Part shown: positions 1-8,555 of the stretch, in pieces
Position numbering within the stretch: position 1 is the stretch's first letter
Layout: each line of letters begins with the position of its first letter
NCBI RefSeq assembly: GCF_001904745.1
Contig: NZ_MRCD01000033.1
Coordinates: 17,743 to 81,742 of the forward strand
Source: Calothrix sp. HK-06
GTDB taxonomy: Bacteria; Cyanobacteriota; Cyanobacteriia; Cyanobacteriales; Nostocaceae
Reading direction: 5' to 3'
DNA length: 64,000 bases
Notes under the pieces: model-generated
Databases searched by the model: none
Told to the model about the DNA's origin: nothing
What the model saw: the letters and a program-made list of their open reading frames with translations, nothing else
Position numbers and translations under genes: made by a program

Positions 1-1
1 A

Positions 2-652
2 GACTCGAATCTGCCTAAGCTTTTAAAAGGGAAAATTAGTTTAGATACACTGCGTCAAATTTATACTGGTAAAATTACAAACTGGAAGGATATAGATAAA
101 AACGATAGAAGTCTACCAGATTTACAGATAAAACCCTACGCACCCACTGAACCCGAAGCAGTATTATTCTTTCAAAAAAGAGTATTAAACGATGACCCAC
201 AAGCAATAGCTGATTACAAAAGAGTAACAGAACAATACACTCAACCAACCGAAGAAACTACGAAAGTGATACGCGCGCAGTTTGACGAAAATCAAGGTGG
301 TATTATTGCCTTTGGTATTATCAACAAAGTTTGGAATCAATGTAACGCCTATCCTCTAGCTATTAGCCAAGATAATAATCAACAAGCAGTTCAACCCTTG
401 TTTAGACCAGAAGGGCAACCTATAGACCCTGACATAGATTTGTGTATCAAAAGAGACTATTATATTGAAGAAAGTAATTTTAAAACTTATCCTTTAGGTA
501 ATCAACTTTTTGTGGTATACCCTAAAGATAACAGCTTACAACCTGTCGGCCCAGCATTTTGTAAATTGTTGATAACCCGTGAGGGTCAATCTCTCCTGCA
601 AAAAGCAGGTCTAGTTCCTTTACTAAATATACCTGAAAATGCCTGCCAATAA
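2..652 (+). CDS. PstS-like periplasmic substrate-binding domain protein (5' partial)
   Basis: The reading frame is open from the first bases of the window, so the start lies upstream; 216 residues are visible. The segment IYTGKITNWKDI near residue 20 is the classic motif of PstS-like phosphate-type binding domains, and GGIIAFGI and the C-terminal LLITREGQSLLQKAGLVPL fit the same fold. It would bind a small anion or, in cyanobacterial multidomain relatives, act as a ligand-sensing module. The stop overlaps the next gene by 14 bases (ATG at 639), suggesting translational coupling with the zinc-ribbon/FHA protein. Whether it truly serves phosphate uptake cannot be told, since no pst permease genes are next to it. 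Confidence 0.75.
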   Translation, partial: DSNLPKLLKGKISLDTLRQIYTGKITNWKDIDKNDRSLPDLQIKPYAPTEPEAVLFFQKRVLNDDPQAIADYKRVTEQYTQPTEETTKVIRAQFDENQGGIIAFGIINKVWNQCNAYPLAISQDNNQQAVQPLFRPEGQPIDPDIDLCIKRDYYIEESNFKTYPLGNQLFVVYPKDNSLQPVGPAFCKLLITREGQSLLQKAGLVPLLNIPENACQ

Positions 653-1322
653 GTGTTCTAATTCTGGTTGCGAATATTTCAACCGTCCTTTGCCTAACAA
701 CATGGAGTGTTGTCCTGGGTGCGGTAGACCACTTGGCAATGTTATTGGTACTGCATCGACATCTAATCCTAATCGTACAAATCCAAATTCAAATTTTGCT
801 CCTCGACAACCTCAACCACCACAACCTCAACCATATCAAACCCAACCACCGCAACCTCAACCACCACAACCCCAACTATATCAACCCCAACTATATCAAG
901 CTCAACCAATAGACTCAGAATATACCGATTATCAACCTCGTTCTCCTTACATCCAGCCAACTCCACCAGCACAACCACCACGTCCAGTTCGACCTGTGCT
1001 GAAATTAATACACACAACGACAGGAAGAGAATTTCGTTTATCAGGAGAAGAGGGATACATTGGTAGACGTTCGCAAATTCATGGAACAGTTCCAGAAATT
1101 GATTTAGTGGGAATTCCCAATGAGGGTGTTGTCTCCCGTTCCCACGCGCGCGTTTTTTGGGACTGGAATCAAAATACTTACATGATTTTAGACACCAGCA
1201 GGAATGGCTGTTACTTAAATAATAATTTACTTACACAGGGAGTTAATTATCGATTAAGCAATGGTAACTCTTTACAACTTGGTCAGGAAGGGTTAGTGCA
1301 GTTTACGGTTGTGATAGAGTAA
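639..1322 (+). CDS. Zinc-ribbon and FHA-domain protein
   Basis: The 227-residue protein has three parts. Residues 6-31 hold four cysteines in a zinc-ribbon arrangement (CSNSGC and CCPGCGRPLG). Residues about 58-112 are a Pro/Gln-rich linker made of PQPPQPQ-type repeats. Residues about 125-227 form an FHA domain with GYIGRRSQ, VSRSHARVF and DTSRNGCYLN, the conserved phosphothreonine-binding loops. FHA domains read phosphothreonine made by Ser/Thr kinases. The gene overlaps the upstream PstS-like gene and sits just before the injection-system tube genes, with a Ser/Thr kinase at the far end of the same locus, so a role in phospho-control of the particle is plausible (inference). Confidence 0.85.
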   Translation: MPANKCSNSGCEYFNRPLPNNMECCPGCGRPLGNVIGTASTSNPNRTNPNSNFAPRQPQPPQPQPYQTQPPQPQPPQPQLYQPQLYQAQPIDSEYTDYQPRSPYIQPTPPAQPPRPVRPVLKLIHTTTGREFRLSGEEGYIGRRSQIHGTVPEIDLVGIPNEGVVSRSHARVFWDWNQNTYMILDTSRNGCYLNNNLLTQGVNYRLSNGNSLQLGQEGLVQFTVVIE

Positions 1323-1418
1323 ACCCGGATAATTCAAAATCTAAACAGTTCGACCTTTGGCTAATTCTGATTTTGCCACAATTACCTTAGTCTGTAATTG
1401 AGAAAGTGTTTTTCAATT

Positions 1419-1637
1419 ATGGACTCAGAACGCATTCAATCATCAACGGCGCCTGTTGGGGATATGGGAGGTACAGCTGGATACGCTGCTATACCTACAA
1501 CTTCAGCTACTGCTAGTAAATATCTCAGCGACTCTGTGCTGTTAGATAAATTGTGCAATCGTGTTTACGAATTGTTACAAGAAGACATGCGCGCGCAACG
1601 GGAAAGGGTAAGAAATTATGGTTCTAGGAGGTGGTAG
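1419..1637 (+). CDS. Small eCIS-associated protein
   Basis: A 72-residue protein starting at ATG 1419 (a TTG at 1398 in the same frame is less likely). The N-terminal half is low in complexity (Ser/Thr/Ala/Gly). The C-terminal part, LCNRVYELLQEDMRAQRERV followed by RNYGSRRW, matches in pattern the extreme C-terminus of the 1036-residue protein encoded at 2194-5304: Leu, Ile/Val-Tyr, Leu, RERxxxYxxR and a terminal Trp. It ends three bases before the tube gene and is surely in its operon. I infer an assembly or docking function; no enzymatic motif is visible. Confidence 0.7.
   Translation: MDSERIQSSTAPVGDMGGTAGYAAIPTTSATASKYLSDSVLLDKLCNRVYELLQEDMRAQRERVRNYGSRRW
1626..1632 (+). promoter_or_regulatory. 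Strong Shine-Dalgarno deciding the tube start
   Basis: AGGAGGT lies seven bases before ATG 1640. The upstream in-frame GTG at 1631 overlaps this site and cannot use it, so the tube protein most likely begins MSNNGTV. A full-consensus ribosome site fits a subunit needed in many copies. Confidence 0.75.
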
Positions 1638-1639
1638 TT

Positions 1640-2161
1640 ATGAGTAACAATGGAACTGTTGAACATGAATTAAATTATGTAACAACCAATCGTTTCTACG
1701 TCGAGATAGATAGCACTATTGCAGCATCTTTTACTGAATGTACAGGATTAAGCGTCCAGATTAAGAAAAATGTTTTTTTTGAAGGTGGTGTTAACGACCA
1801 ACAGCGAATTTATTTAGGTCACGCAGAATTTGCCGATGTTACGCTCAAACGCGGAATTACAGACCACTTTGGTTTTTTAAACTGGATAACCAAAATTTTT
1901 GACGAAAAGAATGCAGATAACGAGCTTCGACGTAACGTCAACATTATTTTATTTAATCAAGCTGGAGAAACAATGATGAGTTGGACTCTCATTGGAGCAA
2001 TTCCCATTACTTGGAAAACACCTACTTTGCAAGGAGATGGAAATGCAGTTGCAATTGAAGAACTGACTCTTGCTTATGAAGGGTTGAAAGTATCTAAGGA
2101 CAAAGGTGGTGGTAATCCAGTTAAGCGCGAAAAAGTATCAGGATTCTTTCTATCTAATTAA
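1640..2161 (+). CDS. eCIS inner tube protein (phage T4 gp19 family)
   Basis: The 173-residue protein belongs to the phage tail tube family (gp19-like, Hcp-fold). Typical features are the N-terminal NRFYVEID, FTECTGLSVQIKK, then a stretch predicted to form the tube beta-barrel, TLKRGITDHFGFLNWI and a C-terminal strand ending near EELTLAYEGLKV. It would polymerise into the inner tube of the contractile particle. It follows the 72-residue protein with two bases between, has a consensus ribosome site and precedes the tape-measure-like gene. Normally a sheath gene sits beside the tube gene; none is found here, so the sheath must be encoded elsewhere or upstream. Confidence 0.92.
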   Translation: MSNNGTVEHELNYVTTNRFYVEIDSTIAASFTECTGLSVQIKKNVFFEGGVNDQQRIYLGHAEFADVTLKRGITDHFGFLNWITKIFDEKNADNELRRNVNIILFNQAGETMMSWTLIGAIPITWKTPTLQGDGNAVAIEELTLAYEGLKVSKDKGGGNPVKREKVSGFFLSN

Positions 2162-2193
2162 TTTAATTAACTTATACCTATAAAATTCCAGCT

Positions 2194-5100
2194 ATGCAGA
2201 TAATTAAATCTTTGCTTGGTTTGTCAGCGTCTCCATTAGGACTAACAAAATTTGACACTACCAATCGATTCTTGCTCAGAAAAGAATCTAATTTTCAGCT
2301 AGGTTTAAAAAACTGCATTCAACCTTTAGGAGCAAAATCATCATTAGTAAATTGCTCTAAATTATTATTGCCAAGGCAAGACAAAACTGTACATGACGAA
2401 AACACATGGAATATAGATTTGGATTTTGATGCTTTAATAGAGTGTTCTACACCTGTATTAGAGAATCAAGTAGAAACCAATGATTTGCTTAGTCAAGAAG
2501 AACAAGTACTAGAGAATGATAATAATTTTAGCAGTGATATAAATTTTATAGAAAGTTTTACAACTATTATTATAGATTCATTACCGGGTACTACTCTCAT
2601 AGATAATAGTACTATCAATAGTACCGAAGATAATTATCATAATTTAACTAATATTAGTGATATTAATCAGGAAGCAGTACCTAATAAAAAATCAGATAAT
2701 TTATCTAAAAAAGCTAAAACCAAGAAAAGCACAGCAAAAACGAATAAAAATATTAAAAATACTAATAAAATTCCAAAAAAATCAAAAACTACTGTAAATA
2801 CAGCACCAGAAATAAATCAACTTAAGTTAAACGATAATCTAACTGATCACGATGTGTTAAAAACCTCTCCCCCAACCCCTCTCCTAAAAGGAGAGGGGAA
2901 CCCCCTCCTACCTCCCCCTTCCCTACTAGGGAAGGGGGCTGGGGAGTTAGGTTTTCCAAATAACGTGGAAAGTCAGAACGATAATAACTTTCAATTAGAT
3001 TCTCTAGTTAAACAAAATCAATTAGAAGCTAAAAATGTATCACAAGATGAGCATATCGCTACATCACCCCAAGTAATAGTACATGATCTAAAAAACAAAA
3101 GCCATGTAAATGGTGATATAGATAGTGATATAGATAGTAATATAAATATTAATTTGAAAGAAATATCAAATCAAGAATCTATACTTAATCCAGAAGTAAA
3201 TACAAATTTTGATAACGTTCAGGAAATCGAGGCAAGCCAAGAAACAAAAAATATTACTAAGCTCAATAATCAAGAAAAACCAGTAATAACTCAATCTGTC
3301 CCTAAAATAACCCTTAAACCTTTAGAGGATAATAGCGCTTTTGATAAGTCAGATAATTCCCAAGACAGTATATATCAAAATATATCTGAATTTATTAAAC
3401 AACCAATTCAAGAACGTGAAGAAATTAAACAGCAACATACAGACCAAAGTAGCATAACAAGTCAACCTATATCTATATATAGAGAAATATCTTCTGTTGA
3501 ACCCATTGAAATTATAAATACAGTTGGTACTTCAGAACACCCAGAAAATTTAATACAGAATATTCCCGTAGAACATTATATTGACTTAGAATTACCTATT
3601 ACTGAAACAGTTATTAATAATGATGTTATAGATATTACAGAAAATCAGGCGCCAGTAATTCAAGATAACACTCAAGCAAATACTTACATACAGTTAGATT
3701 TAAATACCTTATCTTTAACTTCTCCCCTTATTAAGGAGAGACAAGAATTTGGTGACATTCAAAGGCAAGATGAGGTAATAACTACACATGTAACCTCGTA
3801 TAACATAAATACTCAGGAAAATAATTTTGAGGCAAATCACACTATTTATCCAGTACAAAATACTGATTTTACAATTCAAAAAGTAAGTCAAGAGAATTTA
3901 GAAAAAAGTTATTATATCCCAGCAAATTCCTCTGAAAATGCGAACATTGCAACAAATTTAACAAACTCCTCAGAACTGATATTAACTGACTCAAAGAAAG
4001 AATTATTACCAGGTGCCAATTTAGATATTTTAGATATTTCAGATCTTTCAGATATTACTGTTATTCAAAAAAGTATTCAGCACAACAGCGCAGATCAAAC
4101 AACAGATGAAATTAAATCAAATTTACAATTGAATAATATTCCCAGTGAAATTTCCACTCAAAACATTAATAAAACAGATTTCAATGTTGTTATTGTAGAT
4201 GAAAATTTAGTTATCCACGAACAAGCATTACCAGAAATATCCACAAAAATTGTAGATGATTTAGACACAGAAACTTTAACAAATATTACAGATTCAAAAA
4301 ATATATTACTCAAATTACCGGAAAGTAGCTCTGAAAATTTACCTAATGATTTATCTAGTAACTTATTCAACAATTTACAAAATAAACCACAGGCGCCTAC
4401 AGGTTATGCGACTGGTGGATTAGTTGCACACTCAAATACTTCAGATAATCCCACAATTGCACCATCTGATACAGTACCTGCGATGCTTACTCCTGGAGAG
4501 TTTGTCATTAACGTTAGGGATGCACAAAAAAATATTAATATATTACGTCACATCAACAGCGGTGGAACATTACCAGAGGATATAACTACCCCTGTTAAAC
4601 CAAGTATCGAACAAACAGAAGAAAATGATGACGCCACTGAACGGTTAGATTCTTTCCAACCTTCGACTAAAGTCGATATCCAAACAAGTCTCACCAATGT
4701 TATTTCTCCTAAACTCACAGGTTCCGAAATTAGAAGTCCTGGGATTAACGCGCCCAATTCCATACAATTTAATACATTTGATAATTCAGTTGAAAACTCA
4801 AATCAAAACTTAACAACCGGAGTAAATAATAATTCTCATCAATACTCATCACCTCCTCTAATTTTCCGGCAAGCAAATACAAGTAATACCACTAAAGTTT
4901 ACGAACACAATATTAGTACTGATATTCCATTGGAGTGGGGAAGTGTAGAGGAATTATTAAATGGAAGTGCAGATAGTACTAATAATAGTGCAAGCGATAA
5001 TCTAGAAGAATTTATATTCAGTAAGTCGGCGCCTTCTATATCAACTCAACGCTTACCTGCTGTTCAAGGTTTTGCTCTTGGTGGCGAAGTGACTGCATCT

Positions 5101-5304
5101 GATATTGCTACAGATATTGAGCCTGTAACAGAAACGATACAAAGACTTTCTGATTCTAATGCTTCTGATTCTTCCAAAGAAGAAAACGAAAATGATTCTT
5201 TAGATTTAGAAACATTAGCCCATCAAATTTATAGCAGGTTGCGGCAACGTTTAGAAATAGAAAGAGAACGTTACGGCGCCTATTCTGGCCGTTTACCTTG
5301 GTAA
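2194..5304 (+). CDS. Long low-complexity tape-measure-like eCIS protein
   Basis: A 1036-residue acidic, Asn/Ser/Thr/Ile-rich protein. Most of it is disordered in appearance and AT-rich. Residues about 170-200 are Lys-rich. At about residue 736-775 is a conserved block, ATGGLV then DTVPAMLTPGEFVIN, familiar from phage tail tape-measure proteins; a degenerate second GFALGGEV occurs near 957. The last 30 residues (IYSRL, IERERYGAYSGRLPW) resemble the C-terminus of the 72-residue protein two genes upstream. Residues about 224-254 are the translation of a palindromic repeat inserted in frame. By position and motif I infer a length-determining or lumen protein; residues between motifs are not recognisable. 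Confidence 0.7.
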   Translation: MQIIKSLLGLSASPLGLTKFDTTNRFLLRKESNFQLGLKNCIQPLGAKSSLVNCSKLLLPRQDKTVHDENTWNIDLDFDALIECSTPVLENQVETNDLLSQEEQVLENDNNFSSDINFIESFTTIIIDSLPGTTLIDNSTINSTEDNYHNLTNISDINQEAVPNKKSDNLSKKAKTKKSTAKTNKNIKNTNKIPKKSKTTVNTAPEINQLKLNDNLTDHDVLKTSPPTPLLKGEGNPLLPPPSLLGKGAGELGFPNNVESQNDNNFQLDSLVKQNQLEAKNVSQDEHIATSPQVIVHDLKNKSHVNGDIDSDIDSNININLKEISNQESILNPEVNTNFDNVQEIEASQETKNITKLNNQEKPVITQSVPKITLKPLEDNSAFDKSDNSQDSIYQNISEFIKQPIQEREEIKQQHTDQSSITSQPISIYREISSVEPIEIINTVGTSEHPENLIQNIPVEHYIDLELPITETVINNDVIDITENQAPVIQDNTQANTYIQLDLNTLSLTSPLIKERQEFGDIQRQDEVITTHVTSYNINTQENNFEANHTIYPVQNTDFTIQKVSQENLEKSYYIPANSSENANIATNLTNSSELILTDSKKELLPGANLDILDISDLSDITVIQKSIQHNSADQTTDEIKSNLQLNNIPSEISTQNINKTDFNVVIVDENLVIHEQALPEISTKIVDDLDTETLTNITDSKNILLKLPESSSENLPNDLSSNLFNNLQNKPQAPTGYATGGLVAHSNTSDNPTIAPSDTVPAMLTPGEFVINVRDAQKNINILRHINSGGTLPEDITTPVKPSIEQTEENDDATERLDSFQPSTKVDIQTSLTNVISPKLTGSEIRSPGINAPNSIQFNTFDNSVENSNQNLTTGVNNNSHQYSSPPLIFRQANTSNTTKVYEHNISTDIPLEWGSVEELLNGSADSTNNSASDNLEEFIFSKSAPSISTQRLPAVQGFALGGEVTASDIATDIEPVTETIQRLSDSNASDSSKEENENDSLDLETLAHQIYSRLRQRLEIERERYGAYSGRLPW
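2864..2955 (+). repeat. Palindromic repeat inserted in frame in a CDS
   Basis: A GC-rich block in an otherwise AT-rich gene, with two nested inverted repeats: CCCCTCTCCT/AGGAGAGGGG and CCCCCTTCCC/GGGAAGGGGG. It encodes about 30 residues rich in Pro, Leu, Gly (for example SPPTPLLKGEGN) without stop or frameshift. A relative lies in the AAA+ ATPase gene at 22222-22312 and related hairpins are intergenic at 27547-27660. Confidence 0.8.
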
Positions 5305-5373
5305 GTTTTGTTAATAATTATCTAATAGATATTTTCAAATTCATTTTTAAATTAAATTAGGAGAAGTAAGCAA

Positions 5374-5967
5374 ATGTCTAATGATACAGTGAAACCAACA
5401 TTTATAGAACCGCATAAAGGTCAAGCAAATCTTAGAAAAGCAAAGCTGAAAATTGCTTATTCTGGCGAGGGAAAAGATGATATTGAGTTTATGTATAATC
5501 CTACAGAAATTAGCTTTACAAGAAGTGTAAAGTGGGAAGCAGAACGGGGACAAAGAGGAACTACTTTGCTACCAAAAGTTAACTTTTCTGGTGTTGAACC
5601 TTACAAAATTACTTTAAAACAATTGCTTTTTGATACTTATGAAAAAAAAGAATCAGTAATGAAATATATAGAGATTATTAAGAAAGGAGTAGAGACTATT
5701 GGTAGTTCTCTTGATAAACGTCCTCCTGTCTATATTTTGTTATGGGGAGACAAATTGTGGGGAGAAAAAGATTTTCACTGTGTAATAACAAGTTTAACTT
5801 ACACTTTAAATATGTTTCTTACTGATGGTACACCTGTAAGAGCATTAGTAGATATTAGCTTACAAGAAGTAGATAAAGATAATCCTCCAGGAAACAAAAA
5901 TTCGTCTAGTAAAGGTAGCGCTCGAAAAAACAGCCCTCATGCGAAGAAGTTACCAAATACTCCATAA
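5374..5967 (+). CDS. eCIS tube/adaptor protein (CIS tube family, Afp7-like)
   Basis: A 197-residue protein of the contractile-injection tube-adaptor family. Recognisable segments are IEFMYNPTEISFTRSVKWE near residue 36, LPKVNFSGVEPYKITLKQLL, RPPVYILLWG and FLTDGTPVRALVDISLQEV. Family members often end in a LysM peptidoglycan-binding domain; this one ends instead in a Ser/Lys-rich tail of about 30 residues, so the LysM is missing. An AGGAG lies ten bases before the ATG. It likely joins the tube to the spike hub. Position between tape measure and VgrG is standard for the family. Confidence 0.85.
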   Translation: MSNDTVKPTFIEPHKGQANLRKAKLKIAYSGEGKDDIEFMYNPTEISFTRSVKWEAERGQRGTTLLPKVNFSGVEPYKITLKQLLFDTYEKKESVMKYIEIIKKGVETIGSSLDKRPPVYILLWGDKLWGEKDFHCVITSLTYTLNMFLTDGTPVRALVDISLQEVDKDNPPGNKNSSSKGSARKNSPHAKKLPNTP

Positions 5968-6066
5968 TCTAATAAAAATAAATCAACAACTCCAAATTAT
6001 TGAATAAGTTGGATATAACACTATAGTAGTAAATTTGAGTTTTATATCATAATTTTTATAAAAAAT

Positions 6067-7833
6067 ATGCCTACAGAAGTCAAGCAAGCCAAAAAAAGTC
6101 TTTATTTATGCGAACCGCTCTTAGAATTTTCTAATGGTAAAGGTTGGGAAAAAGCTACATCTGAATTAATTAAGGATTTGCTACAAATTACAATCGAAGA
6201 AAGCTTGCATTTACCTGCAATGTTTACTTTAGTTGTACATAATAGTTATCTTCCTGCTAGTGATAAACCAGACCGTCAACCACAACGCCATGAGAATATT
6301 TTTGAAATTGGTAAGAAGATACGCTTGGGTTTTGCTTCAAGTACAACTCAAGACAGTAATTTTGGGAAGGAAGATAAAGGTTTTATGATTGAAGGTGAAA
6401 TTACAGGAATCGAAACTCACTTCAACGAAAAATCAGAAGCGCCGATTATAGTTCGCGGTTATGATATTTCTCATCGTCTGCATAGAGGTCGTCACAATCG
6501 CTCATTTTTAAACGAAACTGATACAGATATAGTAAAAAAAATAGCAGAAGAAGTGGGAATTAAAAAAGGGCGAATAGACCCAAGTGGAGAACCTCATGAA
6601 TATGTATTTCAAGAAAATCAAACTAATATGGAATTTTTACGGGAACGCGCTGCCCGTATTGGCTTTGAATTGTACGTTGTAGGTGATACAGTTAACTTCT
6701 GTAAACCTCAAAAAAAAGATTCCATACCATTAAAATGGCTGGTTAATATCAGTCATTTTAGTACCCGTATTACTAGTGCCGAGCAGGTAAGTGCAGTAGA
6801 AATACGCAGTTGGGACTACACTCAGAAAAAATTGATTACCTCCACCGCGCGTGCAGAAAGAGTATTAACAAACGTAGGTAATCAACGCGGAAGCAGCGTC
6901 AGCACCGAATATAATCTCAACAGCAAACCGCCTAAAATGATTGTTGTAGATCAACCTGTATCTACAGCAAAACAAGCCGAAGCAATGGCACAAGCTTTAT
7001 GCGACGAACTAGGAGGTGAGTATATATACGCAGATGCAAAAGCTGAAGGAAATCCTAAAATTCGACCAGGACGAGTAGTAACGCTTGAAGGAATGGGTGA
7101 GCGCTTTAGCGGTGATTATTATGTTACTGAAACTCGTCACTTTTATGCCCAACGGATTTATTCGACTGAGTTTAGCGTTCGAGGATTACGCGCGGGTAAT
7201 TTGTTAACAACTATTTCGCCACAAGTTCATTTACAACCGGGCCAGACTTTTCTGGTAGGAATTGTTACTAATAACAAAGACCCTAAAGGTTGGGGTAGAG
7301 TCAAAGTTAAATTTCCCACTCTCACAGAAGAACATTCTAGTCATTGGGCTAGAGTTGTTGCATTAGGCGCCGCAAACAGTAGAGGTTTTGATTGTTTGCC
7401 AGAAGTAAACGATGAAGTATTAGTGGGGTTTGAGCATGGTGACATTCACCGTCCGTATATTATTGGTGGTGTATGGAACGGTAAAGACGCACCACCAGAA
7501 AAAGTAGATGACTCAATTCAAGGTGGTAAAGTACGATTACGTACTATAAAAACCCGCACAGGACATACACTGCAATTTGTTGAAGAAGATAAAGGAGGCA
7601 GTAAAACAGGTGTTCGCGTGCAAACAACAAAGGGTCACAAAATCTACTTAAATGACAGTGAAGCCTGTATTGATATTGAAACCAAAGGTGGTCATAAAAT
7701 CAAAATGGACGACCAAGGCAAAGCTATATCACTCGACTCTACAGGAAATTTATCTATAAAAGCAAAAGGCAATATTGAAATTAAAGCCAACGGAACCATC
7801 ACCGTTAACGGCGCCATGATTTATTTAAACTAA
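6067..7833 (+). CDS. VgrG-like baseplate hub and spike protein (Afp8-type)
   Basis: The 588-residue protein is a gpD/gp27-gp5 fusion. Residues about 10-380 are the phage late-control D (gp27-like) hub. Near residue 397, the OB-fold motif GIVTNNKDPKGWGRVKVKFP begins, followed by SHWARVVALGAANSRGFDCLPEVNDEVLVGFE written in two conserved blocks. Residues 490-588 contain repeated GHKIY/GHKIKM strands that form the trimeric beta-spike. It pierces the target membrane and carries the PAAR tip encoded next. No extension with enzymatic activity is attached. The 99-base gap before it contains no obvious terminator, so it is likely co-transcribed. Confidence 0.92.
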   Translation: MPTEVKQAKKSLYLCEPLLEFSNGKGWEKATSELIKDLLQITIEESLHLPAMFTLVVHNSYLPASDKPDRQPQRHENIFEIGKKIRLGFASSTTQDSNFGKEDKGFMIEGEITGIETHFNEKSEAPIIVRGYDISHRLHRGRHNRSFLNETDTDIVKKIAEEVGIKKGRIDPSGEPHEYVFQENQTNMEFLRERAARIGFELYVVGDTVNFCKPQKKDSIPLKWLVNISHFSTRITSAEQVSAVEIRSWDYTQKKLITSTARAERVLTNVGNQRGSSVSTEYNLNSKPPKMIVVDQPVSTAKQAEAMAQALCDELGGEYIYADAKAEGNPKIRPGRVVTLEGMGERFSGDYYVTETRHFYAQRIYSTEFSVRGLRAGNLLTTISPQVHLQPGQTFLVGIVTNNKDPKGWGRVKVKFPTLTEEHSSHWARVVALGAANSRGFDCLPEVNDEVLVGFEHGDIHRPYIIGGVWNGKDAPPEKVDDSIQGGKVRLRTIKTRTGHTLQFVEEDKGGSKTGVRVQTTKGHKIYLNDSEACIDIETKGGHKIKMDDQGKAISLDSTGNLSIKAKGNIEIKANGTITVNGAMIYLN

Positions 7834-7837
7834 AAGT

Positions 7838-7859
7838 TAGGAGTTAGGAGTTAGGAGTT
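7838..7859 (+). promoter_or_regulatory. Triple TTAGGAG heptamer as iterated ribosome site
   Basis: Three tandem copies of the heptamer GTTAGGA/TTAGGAG run directly into the ATG of the PAAR gene. Each copy contains AGGAG, so the start codon is preceded by several alternative Shine-Dalgarno sequences. Short tandem heptamers are common in filamentous cyanobacteria; here the repeat coincides exactly with the translation start. Confidence 0.7.
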
Positions 7860-8345
7860 ATGGCTGGTAGACCTGCTGCTCGTGTTGGAGATATGACCGC
7901 TCATGGTAGTCCCTTGTCTATTGGACCCGGTAGCATGAATGTAATGATTGGCAAAAAACCAGCTTGGCGAGGAATTTCCGCAGCACAAGCAGTTTCTCTA
8001 GCACAAACTTTTACTAAAGGAATGGAAGATATTGGTAAAGCGCAATTAAAAGTAACTGTTGCTGCTGGAACACCTGCGGCGCCTGCGGCAGTTGAAAATC
8101 TTGCCAAAACCATCGCTGAGGCTGCTTCCAACATGGCAAAGGTAATGGCTAGTTTTGCTGCGGATATTCATACTTGTCCAGTTGTTAAAGTAGCAGTTCC
8201 TGATGGCGCCGGTGTAGTTATTGATGGTAGTCAAACAGTTTTAATTAATGGTCTTCCAGCTTGCCGTATGGGCGATACTATTCAGGAAACTACTTGTGTA
8301 AACAAAATAGCAGTTGGCGAATTTAATGTGATGGTTGGCGGATAG
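7860..8345 (+). CDS. PAAR-type spike tip protein
   Basis: A 161-residue protein with two PAAR halves separated by a helical insert. The start, GRPAARVGDMTAHGSPLSIG, and the end, VLINGLPACRMGDTI followed by GEFNVMVGG, are the cone-forming glycine-rich PAAR strands; residues about 45-110 are an Ala-rich helical segment. It caps the VgrG trimer and sharpens the needle, and may also bind cargo. It follows VgrG with 26 bases between. The gene contains several GGCGCC words like its neighbours, showing it belongs to the core genome style. Confidence 0.9.
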   Translation: MAGRPAARVGDMTAHGSPLSIGPGSMNVMIGKKPAWRGISAAQAVSLAQTFTKGMEDIGKAQLKVTVAAGTPAAPAAVENLAKTIAEAASNMAKVMASFAADIHTCPVVKVAVPDGAGVVIDGSQTVLINGLPACRMGDTIQETTCVNKIAVGEFNVMVGG

Positions 8346-8379
8346 AGTCGAGAAGCATAAAATCAATTTAATTAATTAT

Positions 8380-8445
8380 CTTGTGGGGTGGGCATCCTTG
8401 CCCGCCTCTAGATGTTAGAACGGGCGAGGACGCCCATTCCACAAG
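8380..8445. repeat. Intergenic hairpin repeat (CTTGTGG type)
   Basis: An imperfect inverted repeat opening with CTTGTGGGGTGGGC and closing with GCCCATTCCACAAG. Copies of the same family occur at 35573-35620 and, degenerate, near 63901. It lies between the PAAR and gp25 genes and might act as a weak terminator or RNA-processing site. Confidence 0.7.
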
Positions 8446-8555
8446 AATATTGTAAACACAATATTTTTAGACCTTTGGCGAATATTTTTATATCTCTAGT
8501 CCCGATATCTTAGATAAAGTAAATCAGCTAAACATCTTTATTGAGGGCTGTCACG

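Noticed and set aside
769..1017. 82-codon minus-strand frame opposite the Pro/Gln-rich linker
   Set aside because: Low-complexity Val-rich shadow of the repeat-rich linker of the zinc-ribbon/FHA gene.
2194..5304. Possibility that the Asn/Ser-rich protein is an adhesin or effector
   Set aside because: The TPGEF block, position after the tube gene and terminal motif fit a tail protein better; no signal peptide or toxin domain.
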